Source: Gordonia sediminis | GTDB taxonomy: Bacteria; Actinomycetota; Actinomycetes; Mycobacteriales; Mycobacteriaceae | NCBI GenBank assembly: GCA_004193205.1 | Contig: RZUM01000007.1 | Span: 124,001 to 188,000, forward strand | DNA length: 64,000 nucleotides | Direction: 5' to 3' | In this document: positions 16,453-24,628 of the stretch, piece after piece | Position numbering within the stretch: the first letter of the stretch is position 1 | Layout: the number at the start of each line of letters is the position of its first letter | Program-made: the position numbers and the translations under genes | Notes under the pieces: generated by a model | Told to the model about the DNA's origin: nothing | The model's input: the letters and a program-made list of their open reading frames with translations, nothing else | Database searches by the model: none

Positions 16453-16778
16453 CAGACCACGGGTTCGCGGATGAGCTCGGCCCAGGCGGCACCGCTGTCG
16501 GGTACGCGCGGCTGCTTCCAGACCTCGACGGGGAACGACACCATCACCAGCGACTGCATCAGATGCACGAGCGACCGGACGTCGGGCGGGAGATCGTCCA
16601 ACGGAAATTTGTCGCCGTAGACGCAGGCGTCCTCCAGACGCGGCATCGCCGCGTCGTAGAACTCCTGCATTTCGGGCATGGTAGATGTGAGTCGCTTGGC
16701 GTAGCGCTCCGCCTCGGTGGCCAGGCACCAGTCGGAGAACTTCTCCAGATCGGCGAATTCAGCTGGCAGCTTTGGCAT
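16452..16778 (-). CDS. Small conserved-type protein of unknown function in the Rieske operon
   Basis: A 108-aa soluble, acidic, helical-looking protein that I do not recognise. It begins MPKLPAEFADLEKFSDWC and is rich in Leu, Asp and Glu, with no signal peptide or membrane segment. The ATG at 16778 has GGAGGAG upstream, which excludes the longer frame to 16844. It overlaps the Rieske oxygenase gene by 20 bp and touches the amidohydrolase start, so it is translated with both. It could be an accessory or small subunit of the oxygenase system. Confidence 0.7.
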   Translation of the reverse strand: MPKLPAEFADLEKFSDWCLATEAERYAKRLTSTMPEMQEFYDAAMPRLEDACVYGDKFPLDDLPPDVRSLVHLMQSLVMVSFPVEVWKQPRVPDSGAAWAELIREPVV

Positions 16779-18030
16779 CTCGATACTCCTCCACATAATC
16801 GACGGCCATCTTGTGTAGGTGACGCAGGAGTACTTCCTGGTCACACAGGGGGAACTCGGTGACGGTGCGTGTCTCGAGCATCTTCTGGGTCGCCTCGAGG
16901 GTGTTGGCGTCCTGCAGCGCGTACTCTTTGAACGTCACCGCGGCGAGTTCCTGCGCGAGACGCTCGCGGACCGTCGTCGGCGGAACGAAGTAGAGATTCG
17001 CCTCGAAGATGTGCTTGTTCACCGCAGTGGGCCAGTACTGGTAGGTGATCACCCAGCCGGGAGCCCAGAACAGCAGGGACATGTTCGGGAAGAACTCGAA
17101 TTCGTCGACGCCCCACGGCACAGCGCCGGCAGGATTGATGGCCGGCGGCAGCGGATCGAGGCCCTCGATGTCGGGTCGATCCCACGGACCGAACAGACCG
17201 GAGCGAAGAATCCGCTCGATCGGCTTGACCATGTTGAGGTCTTTGGGCGGGGACATACCACCCCAGGAGGAGATCATCGAATGGGGGCTTTGCAGGTCGT
17301 AGTGGAGCGCTTCGAAACCGACCTTCATGAGCTTGTCGGCCTCGTCCTTGACGGCCTGTTTCTGGTGCAGCACCGGTGCGTGGTAGAACTCGGCGAATGC
17401 ATCGATGAACAGCTTCCAGTTGCTGCCGATCTCGGCGCGGTAGCTGTAGACCTCGGTCATCTCGTGGAAGGGGTACCCCTCGATGCCCTTGCCGTAGGCG
17501 CCGAGGTAGTCGGCGAGCGATTCGGCGTTCGGGTCGAGGTTGACGAAGATGAAGCCTTCCCAGATTTCGCACCGGACCGACTTCAGGCCGAACTGACCCT
17601 TGTCGAGGTCGAAGAACTCGTCTTCCTGCTGGACGTAGCTGAGATCGCCCGTCAGGTCATAGCGCCATGCGTGGTACTTGCAGGTGAACTGCCGGCACGT
17701 GCCGGATGTCTCCTCATTGGGGAAGTCGTCCCACACCAGCTTGTTGCCACGGTGACGGCAGACGTTGTGGAATGCGCGGACCACGTCGTCCTTGCCCTTC
17801 GCGATGATAAGCGAGGTGTTTACGACGGGAAGCTCGCGTGTGAAGTAGCTGCCCTTCTTCGGGAGGCGTTCTACCCGGCCGACGTGCAGCCAGGTCTTCT
17901 TGAAGATGGCCTCGCGTTCGGCCTCGTAGAACTCCGGGTCGATGGAGTCGGTGTAGTCGACCGGGTCGGTGCCGAGACCGTCGAAGTTCTCGGTCCAACT
18001 CCCGACGTCGGGTTTCTTGAAGTGCGCCAA
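16759..18030 (-). CDS. Rieske non-heme iron oxygenase, alpha subunit
   Basis: A 423-aa aromatic-ring-hydroxylating-type oxygenase. The Rieske [2Fe-2S] ligands are in CRHRG (near residue 91) and CKYHAW (near 116). The mononuclear iron region is DAFAEFYHAPVLH (near 212), with both His present but Glu where the bridging Asp is usual. The length fits the family. No beta subunit, dedicated ferredoxin or reductase is adjacent, so it needs electron partners encoded elsewhere. It lies second in the operon, 4 bp after the decarboxylase-like gene. Likely reaction: O2-dependent hydroxylation or dealkylation of a cyclic substrate. Confidence 0.92.
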   Translation of the reverse strand: MAHFKKPDVGSWTENFDGLGTDPVDYTDSIDPEFYEAEREAIFKKTWLHVGRVERLPKKGSYFTRELPVVNTSLIIAKGKDDVVRAFHNVCRHRGNKLVWDDFPNEETSGTCRQFTCKYHAWRYDLTGDLSYVQQEDEFFDLDKGQFGLKSVRCEIWEGFIFVNLDPNAESLADYLGAYGKGIEGYPFHEMTEVYSYRAEIGSNWKLFIDAFAEFYHAPVLHQKQAVKDEADKLMKVGFEALHYDLQSPHSMISSWGGMSPPKDLNMVKPIERILRSGLFGPWDRPDIEGLDPLPPAINPAGAVPWGVDEFEFFPNMSLLFWAPGWVITYQYWPTAVNKHIFEANLYFVPPTTVRERLAQELAAVTFKEYALQDANTLEATQKMLETRTVTEFPLCDQEVLLRHLHKMAVDYVEEYRDAKAAS

Positions 18031-18034
18031 CGGT

Positions 18035-18583
18035 TTACCTTTCGTATTCGGGCTGAAGTTCGCGATCCGGCTCGATGCCGAACGTGTTGAATGCGATGGC
18101 CAGCGTCGCGTAGGTGCCGACGGTGAAGACGAGGTCGATGAGCTGTCGCTCGTCGAGGTGCTCGCTCATCGCCGACCATGTCGCATCGGACATCGTGGAC
18201 TCGCGGTCCAATTCTGTTGTCGCGTCGAGGATCAGCTGCTCGACCGGATCATTGGCCACGCCGCGCTGGGCGTCCTCGATCTCTTCGAGGGTAAGGCCTA
18301 CGGCGAGCCCCATCCCGGTGTGGTGTTCGACCTCGTACGGACAGTTCCGCATTGTCGCGACGCGGAGTATCGCCAGTTCCCGGATGCGCGCGGAAAGTGT
18401 CGACCCGAACAGCAAATGGGCGTTGAACGGCATGAACGATCGGGTCAGACCAGGGTTTCGGACCATCGTTGCCAGGGCGTTGCCGGCGCCCTGCGGATTA
18501 CGCCGCCGTTTCGGCAGCATCCCGGCCAATGCGGCATCGACTTCGTCGTCCCACTCGTCGGCCGGCAGCGGCGACAGGCGCAT
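18035..18583 (-). CDS. Carboxymuconolactone decarboxylase/AhpD-like protein
   Basis: A 182-aa all-helical protein of the CMD family. The core RELAILRVATMRNCPYEVEHHTGMGLAVG (starting near residue 68) has the His pair but lacks the CxxC of AhpD peroxidase-type members, so a peroxidase role is unlikely. Such proteins are frequent in steroid and terpenoid clusters without an assigned reaction. The ATG at 18583 has GAGGAGGGAACG upstream. A perfect operator carrying TATGAT as -10 lies 26 bp upstream, making this the first gene of the seven-gene operon. Confidence 0.85.
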   Translation of the reverse strand: MRLSPLPADEWDDEVDAALAGMLPKRRRNPQGAGNALATMVRNPGLTRSFMPFNAHLLFGSTLSARIRELAILRVATMRNCPYEVEHHTGMGLAVGLTLEEIEDAQRGVANDPVEQLILDATTELDRESTMSDATWSAMSEHLDERQLIDLVFTVGTYATLAIAFNTFGIEPDRELQPEYER

Positions 18584-18608
18584 CGTTCCCTCCTCTCTCA
18601 GTTCATGC

Positions 18609-18623
18609 GAGAATCATATTCTC
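18609..18623. promoter_or_regulatory. Operator of the 15-bp palindrome family, Rieske operon promoter
   Basis: GAGAATCATATTCTC, perfect arms. On the minus strand it contains TATGAT, an excellent -10, and predicts a leader of about 23 nt that includes GGAGGG. The operator therefore covers the core promoter. Confidence 0.8.
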
Positions 18624-18805
18624 AAAGACGATTACTAGGTTTCCACGTCGCGCTCGCGCAGTCAATCGGTTTGCGCAATCCGCCTGGTGGGCGAGCTCCT
18701 CGGAGTGTCTTGGCGGCGCCCGGAAGCTGCGATTGCTGCTGCTGGGGGCGCTGGATACGAGTCGAGTGTGACGCAGATCGCCGAATCAGTTGATTCTTCA
18801 ATTGG

Positions 18806-18820
18806 GAGAAGATAGTTTCC
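18806..18820. promoter_or_regulatory. Weak operator-like site upstream of the ABC importer
   Basis: GAGAAGATAGTTTCC matches 8 of the 10 arm bases of the palindrome. It lies 109 bp upstream of the importer start, so the importer may belong to the same regulon, but the match alone is weak. Confidence 0.4.
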
Positions 18821-18928
18821 TTGCTTGAGAGCACGATTGCAGCATTGGTCCGCGATGGCGGCCGTCGCGGGCAGTGACCGGTCCTTATCCAGGGACATCA
18901 GCCGCGAGTTGGCAATGAGGAGAATCAG

Positions 18929-20302
18929 GTGAGACCACAACGAATACTGGCGACACTTCTTGTGATCGTCGCGTTTGTCGCAGGGTGTAGCGGTCGAAGC
19001 GGCAGTGGGAGCGAGGAGACCACAGTCGGTGGGTCCGACTCGTCGGTGTCGAGCAGCTTCGGCGACATGTCCGCGGTCTGCCAGGAGGGATCTGCCAAGG
19101 GGGCGACCGCGCTGGGCGTCACCGATGACCAGATCACCGTCGGGGTCATGTCTGACGTGGGATTCACGAAGAATCCGGAGTTCGTCGATGCGGCAAAGGT
19201 ATTCACCTCTTGGTGCAACGACAACGGGGGGATCAACGGCCGTAAGATCGTTGCGACCACTCACGACACCAAGTTCATGGCGGTCCGCCAGCAGATCACC
19301 GAGGCATGCAAGGAGGATTTCGCCCTCGTCGGTGGCGGTGCTGCGCTCGACGGGCTCGGCACCAAGGAGCGGCTCACCTGCCTTCTCCCGAACTTCGCGG
19401 CGCAGGTCTCGCAGATGGCTGAACTCGGCTCGGATCTGTTGGTCCAGGCGGCGCCGTCGCAGAAGTTCGGTTACATGCCCTACTACCAGTTCCGATATTG
19501 GCTGCTGAAGGAGGCGTACCCGGATTCCGCGAACGCTGTCGGCATCATCAACGGTGACTCGCCGGTCACCAAGGTTCTCGGCGACATGCAGATCGAGTCG
19601 ACCGAGGCTGCCGGCGGCAAGTTCGTCTACAACGATCTCTACCCCGCGGCGGGCGTGTCCGACTGGACGCCGTACGCCCAGTCGATCAAGAACAAGGGCG
19701 TCAAAGGTCTGATCTTCTACGGTCAGTACAACCAGCTCGCGAAGCTGGAGAGCGTCCTGAGTGGCATGGACTACAAGCTCGACTGGATCGACCCGAACAA
19801 CAACGCATACGGACAGCCGTTCCTCGACCTGATCGGGTCCTCGGCACAGAAGCAGACCAACCTGGTCGATCTCGGCGGTGTGCTACCGCTGGAGAGCACC
19901 GAGCCTGCCATGAAGCAGCTGCAGGAGCTCTACGCGAAATATGCGCCCGATGCTGAACTCACCATGCCGGCCGTACGTGCGTTCTCCTCGTGGTTGCTCT
20001 TTGCGAAGTCGGCGGCGAGCTGCGGCGACGAGCTGACTCGGGCATGCCTCTACGACACCGCGATCAAGGAATCGGAGTGGACCGCCGGCGGGCTGCAGGC
20101 GGCGCAGGATCTCGCACCGGGTGCAGCGCCGTCACCATGCTTCAACGTCGAGCAGGCCACACCCGACGGTTGGCAGGCGGCCGATTTCGGCCCGGACGAG
20201 GGTGTGTATCGCTGCAACATCCCGGTCAAGAAGACCGTCGGCAACTTCGGCCAGGGTCTGACACTCTCCGACGTCAACAAGAGCATGAGTGACCTGAACT
20301 AA
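18929..20302 (+). CDS. ABC transporter substrate-binding lipoprotein (branched-chain amino acid type)
   Basis: A 457-aa exported binding protein. The N-terminus has a short charged region, a hydrophobic core and the lipobox VAGC (Cys about residue 19), so it is membrane-anchored. The mature part is a type I periplasmic-binding fold (LivK/Peripla_BP_6): DQITVGVMSDVG near 68, NDNGGINGRKIV near 98 and EACKEDFALVGGGAALDG near 129. The GTG start at 18929 has GAGGAG upstream. The next gene begins at the last base of the stop (TAATG). It would capture the substrate outside the membrane. The family is not restricted to amino acids; related systems take up aromatic or steroid-like acids. Confidence 0.92.
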   Translation: MRPQRILATLLVIVAFVAGCSGRSGSGSEETTVGGSDSSVSSSFGDMSAVCQEGSAKGATALGVTDDQITVGVMSDVGFTKNPEFVDAAKVFTSWCNDNGGINGRKIVATTHDTKFMAVRQQITEACKEDFALVGGGAALDGLGTKERLTCLLPNFAAQVSQMAELGSDLLVQAAPSQKFGYMPYYQFRYWLLKEAYPDSANAVGIINGDSPVTKVLGDMQIESTEAAGGKFVYNDLYPAAGVSDWTPYAQSIKNKGVKGLIFYGQYNQLAKLESVLSGMDYKLDWIDPNNNAYGQPFLDLIGSSAQKQTNLVDLGGVLPLESTEPAMKQLQELYAKYAPDAELTMPAVRAFSSWLLFAKSAASCGDELTRACLYDTAIKESEWTAGGLQAAQDLAPGAAPSPCFNVEQATPDGWQAADFGPDEGVYRCNIPVKKTVGNFGQGLTLSDVNKSMSDLN

Positions 20303-22437
20303 TGGAACAGTTCCTCGCCTACGGGGTGGTCGGCCTCAGCACCGCCGCGATCTACGCAGTGATCAGCGGCGGGCTGGTGGTCACCTACACCACCACCGGT
20401 GTCTTCAACTTCGCGCACGGCGCGGTCGGCATGATGGCGGCCTTCACGTACTGGCAGTTCAGTGCCGGTTGGGGCTGGCCGGTCTGGCTCTCTCTGATCG
20501 TCGTGCTAGGGATTCTGACTCCACTGTTTGGGCTGCTCGTCGAGATGGCCATGCGCCCGGCGCAGGCACTCGGCGAAGCAGAGAAGCTGGTGATGACAGT
20601 CGCGCTGCTCAGCGGCCTGATCGCGGTGGCGCGATGGATCTGGGACCCGAACGAACCACGGACGCTGCCGATGTTCTTCGCCGACAGTGAACCGATCCAC
20701 GTCTTCGGTGCCACGGTCACCTGGCATCAGGCCCTGACGATGGCCGTGGCCGTCGTCGTTGCGCTCGGCCTGCGCGTGTTGCTCTTCCGGACACGCACCG
20801 GAACCGAGATGCGGGCCACCGTCGACGACCGGTCTCTGGTTGCGATCACCGGTGCGGATCCGGTTCGTGCCAACCGGATTGCATGGGTCCTCGGTCTCGA
20901 GCTCGCGGCCGTCGGTGGTGTGCTGATCGCGCCGGTCGTCGCGCTCGACGCGGCATCGCTGTCGCTGGTCATCGTGAGTGCCTATGCCGCAGCGATCTTC
21001 GGCCGCCTCAAGAGTCTGCCGCTGACCTTCGTCGGCGCGGTGGTGGTTGGTTGCATGGAGAGCTATCTGACCGGCTATCTACCGCAGAACCAGTTCCTTC
21101 CCGGGATTCGATTGGCTGCACCTGCGATACTGCTTCTGCTGGCACTGTTGGCATTCCCCCACGGACGATTGCGTGGCCGTGATCGTCAACTGAGCCCCGT
21201 GCCATTGCCGTCGATACGCGGCACCCTGTTCTTCGCCGGCGCGATCATCTGGACCGGATTGATCCTGGCGACGGTGCTGAGTGACAGCGACCTCATCACG
21301 TACGGGCAGATCTTCGCGATCGGCGTGATCGCGATCTCCTACGTACCGTTGGCGGGATATGCGGGTCAGATCTCGCTGTGTCAGATCACGCTTGCGGGAA
21401 TCGGGGCGATCGCCTGCGCGCGGTTCGGTGCCGAGGGCCAATGGTGGGCGATCATCGCAGCCACCGCGGCGACCGGAGTCATCGGGGCCGTGATAGCCGT
21501 TCCGGCACTGCGACTGTCGGGTGTCTATCTGGCATTGGGCACTGCGGCGATCGCGGTGATCTTCGACCGGTGGATCTTCACGTTGCCGGCGTTCGATGCC
21601 TTCGGCGTTCGGGTGTCGTTCTTCGACCAGGGTTCGATCGAGGTGGTCGGTCCGTCGCTCTTCGGCTACGCGATCGACACCCCCCAGCGCACCACCGTGT
21701 TCGCCGCCGCCATCCTCGCGCTCGCCACGATCGCCGTCGCAGGGATGCGGCGCGGTCGACTCGGCCGCAAACTAATCGCCCTGCGCGACAGCGAGGCCGC
21801 CTATGCCACCCTCGGTGGCAATCTGTTGACCAGCAAACTGCTGGTGTTCGGAGTGAGTTCGGCGATGGCCGGGCTCGGCGGCGCGCTGTTCGGGATGCAG
21901 TTGGGCTCGGTCACCGGAGATCAGTTCAACTTCATCAGCGGGTTGCCGATCTTCCTGGTCGTGGTGCTGGCCGGTCTCGGAGCCGTCGGCAGCGGCGTCT
22001 TCACGGGCGCTGCGCTCGCGGGGCCGCTGAACGCCATTGGTGTCCTCTGGCCCGCATTGCGTGAGGTGTCCCAGGCGATTCCGGCCATCGCGGGCGTCGC
22101 ATTCGGGGCCCGAGCGGTGAAGGAGGGCGGCATCGCCGCATTGCGCAAGCAGTGGGACACCGCGTTCGCCGACCGTATCGTGATGGGTGGCCTGGTGGCG
22201 TGGGTCCTCGTTGCGTGGCTGCTTCGGATCGGCGACGTCATCAACGGCTACGTGCTCGTCACCATGCTGATCGTCGCCGCGATCGCAACGCCGTTGGTCG
22301 CCGCCAACCGACTGCGTCGCACCCAGCCGGTCGGACCGACCGAGGCCCCAGTTCCTGTCGAATGGCGGGGCTTGTCCCGCCCGTGGCAGCCAGAAGACGA
22401 GGAGGAGTTGGATCGTGTCCTCGCTACTCAAAGTTGA
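20302..22437 (+). CDS. Fused ABC permease (LivH-LivM)
   Basis: A 711-aa polytopic membrane protein combining two permeases normally encoded separately. Residues about 1-290 are LivH-like (VTYTTTGVFNFAHGAVGMM near 30). Residues about 310-610 are LivM-like (YVPLAGYAGQISLCQITLAGIGA near 350; LLTSKLLVFGVSSAMAGLGGALFG near 510). The C-terminus adds at least two further hydrophobic segments (near 625-675) and a short acidic tail. It would form the whole transmembrane channel as one chain. It overlaps the binding-protein gene by one base and the first ATPase gene by 23 bp. Confidence 0.92.
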   Translation: MEQFLAYGVVGLSTAAIYAVISGGLVVTYTTTGVFNFAHGAVGMMAAFTYWQFSAGWGWPVWLSLIVVLGILTPLFGLLVEMAMRPAQALGEAEKLVMTVALLSGLIAVARWIWDPNEPRTLPMFFADSEPIHVFGATVTWHQALTMAVAVVVALGLRVLLFRTRTGTEMRATVDDRSLVAITGADPVRANRIAWVLGLELAAVGGVLIAPVVALDAASLSLVIVSAYAAAIFGRLKSLPLTFVGAVVVGCMESYLTGYLPQNQFLPGIRLAAPAILLLLALLAFPHGRLRGRDRQLSPVPLPSIRGTLFFAGAIIWTGLILATVLSDSDLITYGQIFAIGVIAISYVPLAGYAGQISLCQITLAGIGAIACARFGAEGQWWAIIAATAATGVIGAVIAVPALRLSGVYLALGTAAIAVIFDRWIFTLPAFDAFGVRVSFFDQGSIEVVGPSLFGYAIDTPQRTTVFAAAILALATIAVAGMRRGRLGRKLIALRDSEAAYATLGGNLLTSKLLVFGVSSAMAGLGGALFGMQLGSVTGDQFNFISGLPIFLVVVLAGLGAVGSGVFTGAALAGPLNAIGVLWPALREVSQAIPAIAGVAFGARAVKEGGIAALRKQWDTAFADRIVMGGLVAWVLVAWLLRIGDVINGYVLVTMLIVAAIATPLVAANRLRRTQPVGPTEAPVPVEWRGLSRPWQPEDEEELDRVLATQS

Positions 22438-23128
22438 TGACGTGTCGGTCAGTTTCGGTGAGCATCGCGCGTTGAGCAGTGTCGATCTCGTCGCCGAGCG
22501 CGGTCATGTCACCGGGCTGATCGGACCCAACGGCGCAGGCAAGAGCACGCTGTTCGACGTGATCGGCGGACTGCGTCGGCCCGGGACCGGTCATGTCTTC
22601 CTGGACGGAGAGGACATCACCACGCTCGGACCCGCGCGCCGCGCCCGCAAAGGAATGGCACGGACATTTCAGGGCCTGGAACTCTTCGGGCGCTTGAGTG
22701 TTCGTGACAACCTCCGCGTCGCAGCCGATCTGCGCAAGGTGGGCGGACAGGCATCGCGGCTTGTGGACGAGATCATCGACCGAGTCCAACTCGGTGCGTA
22801 CGCCGACCGGCTGGCGGATTCGCTACCCACGGGTGTCGGTCGTCTGGTCGAGGTCGCCCGGGCGTTGACGACCGAGCCCTGTCTTCTTCTCCTCGACGAG
22901 CCGGCGGCCGGTCAGGATCCGGACGAAACCGAGAGATTCGCCGAGATTTTACGGGGCGTGGCGGCCGATGGAGTGGGCGTGCTGCTGGTCGAACACGACA
23001 TGGAACTGGTCATGGGGGTCTGCGACGTCGTGCACGTACTCGATCTCGGCGCCATGATCTCGTGGGGAACACCCGATGAGATCCGCCAGCACTCGGCCGT
23101 GCTCGACGCATATCTGGGGGCATCATGA
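22415..23128 (+). CDS. ABC transporter ATP-binding protein (LivG-like)
   Basis: A 237-aa cytoplasmic ATPase. Walker A GPNGAGKST is near residue 36 and Walker B LLLLDEP near 157, followed by LLVEHDMELVM with the switch His. The signature is degenerate (LPTGVGRLVEVARAL), as is common in LivG proteins. A GTG start at 22415 with GAGGAGG upstream overlaps the permease gene. The LivG-specific insert GMARTFQGLELF is present. It pairs with the next ATPase to energise the fused permease. Confidence 0.92.
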   Translation: MSSLLKVDDVSVSFGEHRALSSVDLVAERGHVTGLIGPNGAGKSTLFDVIGGLRRPGTGHVFLDGEDITTLGPARRARKGMARTFQGLELFGRLSVRDNLRVAADLRKVGGQASRLVDEIIDRVQLGAYADRLADSLPTGVGRLVEVARALTTEPCLLLLDEPAAGQDPDETERFAEILRGVAADGVGVLLVEHDMELVMGVCDVVHVLDLGAMISWGTPDEIRQHSAVLDAYLGAS

Positions 23129-23835
23129 TCCCGCCCCTTCTCGAGTTATGCGATGTACATGCTGGTTACGACGGGATCACCGCGCTGCATGGTGTCAACC
23201 TCAGTGTCTGCGCCGGGCAGGTGCTGGCATTGCTGGGTCCGAATGGCGCAGGTAAGACGACGACTCAGAAAGTCTCCGCCGGAGTGCACGCCGTCGAATC
23301 GGGCCGGGTGTTCTACAGCGGTCGGGACGTCACCGGTGTCTCGTCGAGAGATGCGGCACGCGCCGGGGTGTGCCTGATTCCCGAGGGGCGGGGGATCTTT
23401 CCGAACCTCACCGTCCGGGAAAACCTCTGGATGATGACCTTCACCGCAAAGTCCCGCGATCAGATCGAGGAACTGGCCTTCTCGCGGTTTCCGATCCTGG
23501 AGAAACGAGCCGGACAGACCGCGGGAACGATGTCGGGTGGTGAGCAACAGATGCTGGCGCTCACGCGCGGATTGGCCACCGACCCGTCCGTCCTCCTGCT
23601 GGACGAACTGTCGATGGGCCTTGCCCCCCTCGTCGTGAGCGAGCTGTACGAGCAGGTCGCACAGATCGCCCGTGAGGGCGTCGCCGTCCTGGTCGTCGAG
23701 CAGTTCGCCTCGGCGGTGTTGGACATGGCCGACCATGCGGCCGTGCTCGTCCGCGGAAGGGTCGAATACGAGGGTCCGCCCGATCAGTCGCTCAGGAATG
23801 AACTTGCCAACCTCTACCTAGGGAGTACGACATGA
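23125..23835 (+). CDS. ABC transporter ATP-binding protein (LivF-like)
   Basis: A 236-aa ATPase with Walker A GPNGAGKTT near residue 38, the signature MSGGEQQMLALTRGL near 136, Walker B VLLLDE and the LivF-typical SMGLAPLVVSELYE. It begins with an ATGA overlap on livG. The ribosome-binding region lies inside livG. With LivG it forms the ATPase heterodimer of the importer. Confidence 0.93.
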   Translation: MIPPLLELCDVHAGYDGITALHGVNLSVCAGQVLALLGPNGAGKTTTQKVSAGVHAVESGRVFYSGRDVTGVSSRDAARAGVCLIPEGRGIFPNLTVRENLWMMTFTAKSRDQIEELAFSRFPILEKRAGQTAGTMSGGEQQMLALTRGLATDPSVLLLDELSMGLAPLVVSELYEQVAQIAREGVAVLVVEQFASAVLDMADHAAVLVRGRVEYEGPPDQSLRNELANLYLGSTT

Positions 23836-24263
23836 CCACCAACCCGGAAACGAGTCGGGCGGAGCGGTTTACGCAGGATCTCAACCGTCTGAAGATTCCC
23901 GACCCGGCGAAGTCGCGATCGCAGCTCTGGATTCGTCTGGGCGTCGCGGGCATGATCCTGGGAGTCGCGCTGGGCGTCGTCGCGTACCTGATGTCGCACA
24001 ACACCTCGGACCCGCTGGTGCAGCGTGACGCGCTGACCATCGCGTTGACCGGTGTGGCCGTCGCGGTCGTGAGTTCGGCGGTGTTCCTCCGGTTCTCGTT
24101 GACCAACTTCCTGCGGTTCTGGCTCGCGCGGCAGGCCTTCGATCTCAACGCGTTCGGAGAGCGGCTGACCACCGATCGCATCCCGGCGATCGACAACACC
24201 CCGACGGTACCCAAGGAAGGACTGCACGATGACCATCGAAGCGCCGCAATTGCGCGTGGGTGA
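23832..24263 (+). CDS. Small membrane protein of the ABC importer operon, unknown function
   Basis: A 143-aa protein with two predicted transmembrane helices (IRLGVAGMILGVALGVVAYLM near residue 35 and IALTGVAVAVVSSAVFLRFSL near 70). It has a cytosolic-looking charged N-terminus and a C-terminal soluble tail. I do not recognise the family. ATGA coupling to livF and overlap with the next gene make it an integral part of the importer operon. It may be an accessory or regulatory subunit. Confidence 0.75.
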   Translation: MTTNPETSRAERFTQDLNRLKIPDPAKSRSQLWIRLGVAGMILGVALGVVAYLMSHNTSDPLVQRDALTIALTGVAVAVVSSAVFLRFSLTNFLRFWLARQAFDLNAFGERLTTDRIPAIDNTPTVPKEGLHDDHRSAAIARG

Positions 24264-24546
24264 ACAACTCGCCTGCCCGACATGCTCTACCAAGGTCGTC
24301 GTCGTGAAAGCAGGTCAGGTCGATGACATCTCGGTCACCTGTGATGGAGCGGTCCTGCAGTCCGCGAAATCGGTGACCCAACCTGCGCCCGCCGGGGCGA
24401 CACCGAGCACGCTCATCGGCAAGCGTTATGTCGACGCCGACGAGACGGTCGAACTTCTCTGCACGGCATCAGGTTCGGGGCAGCTGTCGTTCGGCGGTAC
24501 GGCGATGACGCTGAAGGCGGCAAAGGCGCTGCCCGCATCCGACTGA
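24229..24546 (+). CDS. Small cysteine-containing protein of the importer operon, unknown function
   Basis: A 105-aa soluble protein. It has CPTC near residue 16, another Cys near 38 (VTCDG) and one near 77 (LLCTASG), which could form a small metal-binding ribbon, though the spacing is not classical. The rest is predicted beta-strand, ending in LSFGGTAMTLKAAKALPASD. It overlaps the membrane-protein gene by 35 bp; the ATG at 24229 has AAGGAA upstream. It is the last gene before a strong hairpin. Family not recognised. Confidence 0.7.
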   Translation: MTIEAPQLRVGEQLACPTCSTKVVVVKAGQVDDISVTCDGAVLQSAKSVTQPAPAGATPSTLIGKRYVDADETVELLCTASGSGQLSFGGTAMTLKAAKALPASD

Positions 24547-24562
24547 CGATCGTCGGATGCCA

Positions 24563-24593
24563 GTGCACCGGCTCGAGGACCGAGCCGGTGCAC
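24563..24593 (+). terminator. Terminator-like hairpin after the importer operon
   Basis: A perfect 13-bp stem, GTGCACCGGCTCG (24563-24575) with CGAGCCGGTGCAC (24581-24593), and a 5-base loop. It lies between the importer operon and the ACAD gene at 24629 on the same strand, so it either ends the first transcript or attenuates read-through. Confidence 0.65.
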
Positions 24594-24628
24594 GCACCTG
24601 TTCGCCGAGACGACGAGAGAGGCGCTAG

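Larger units (their letters stand above)
18584..18928. other. Divergent promoter region between the Rieske operon and the ABC importer operon
   Basis: These 345 bases hold the operator at 18609-18623, a weaker operator-like site at 18806-18820 and, at the right end, the ribosome-binding site of the importer gene. I see no credible gene on either strand; the open frames here have no ribosome-binding site or family signal. Confidence 0.65.

Noticed and set aside
15142-16620. 492-codon plus-strand open frame opposite the amidohydrolase
   Set aside because: Antisense shadow. The minus strand encodes a recognisable amidohydrolase with coupled neighbours.
16819-18090. Long open frame of 423 codons on the plus strand opposite the Rieske oxygenase
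   Set aside because: It is the antisense shadow of a high-GC gene. Its translation has no family motif, and the Rieske gene has all its ligands, a start signal and operon context.
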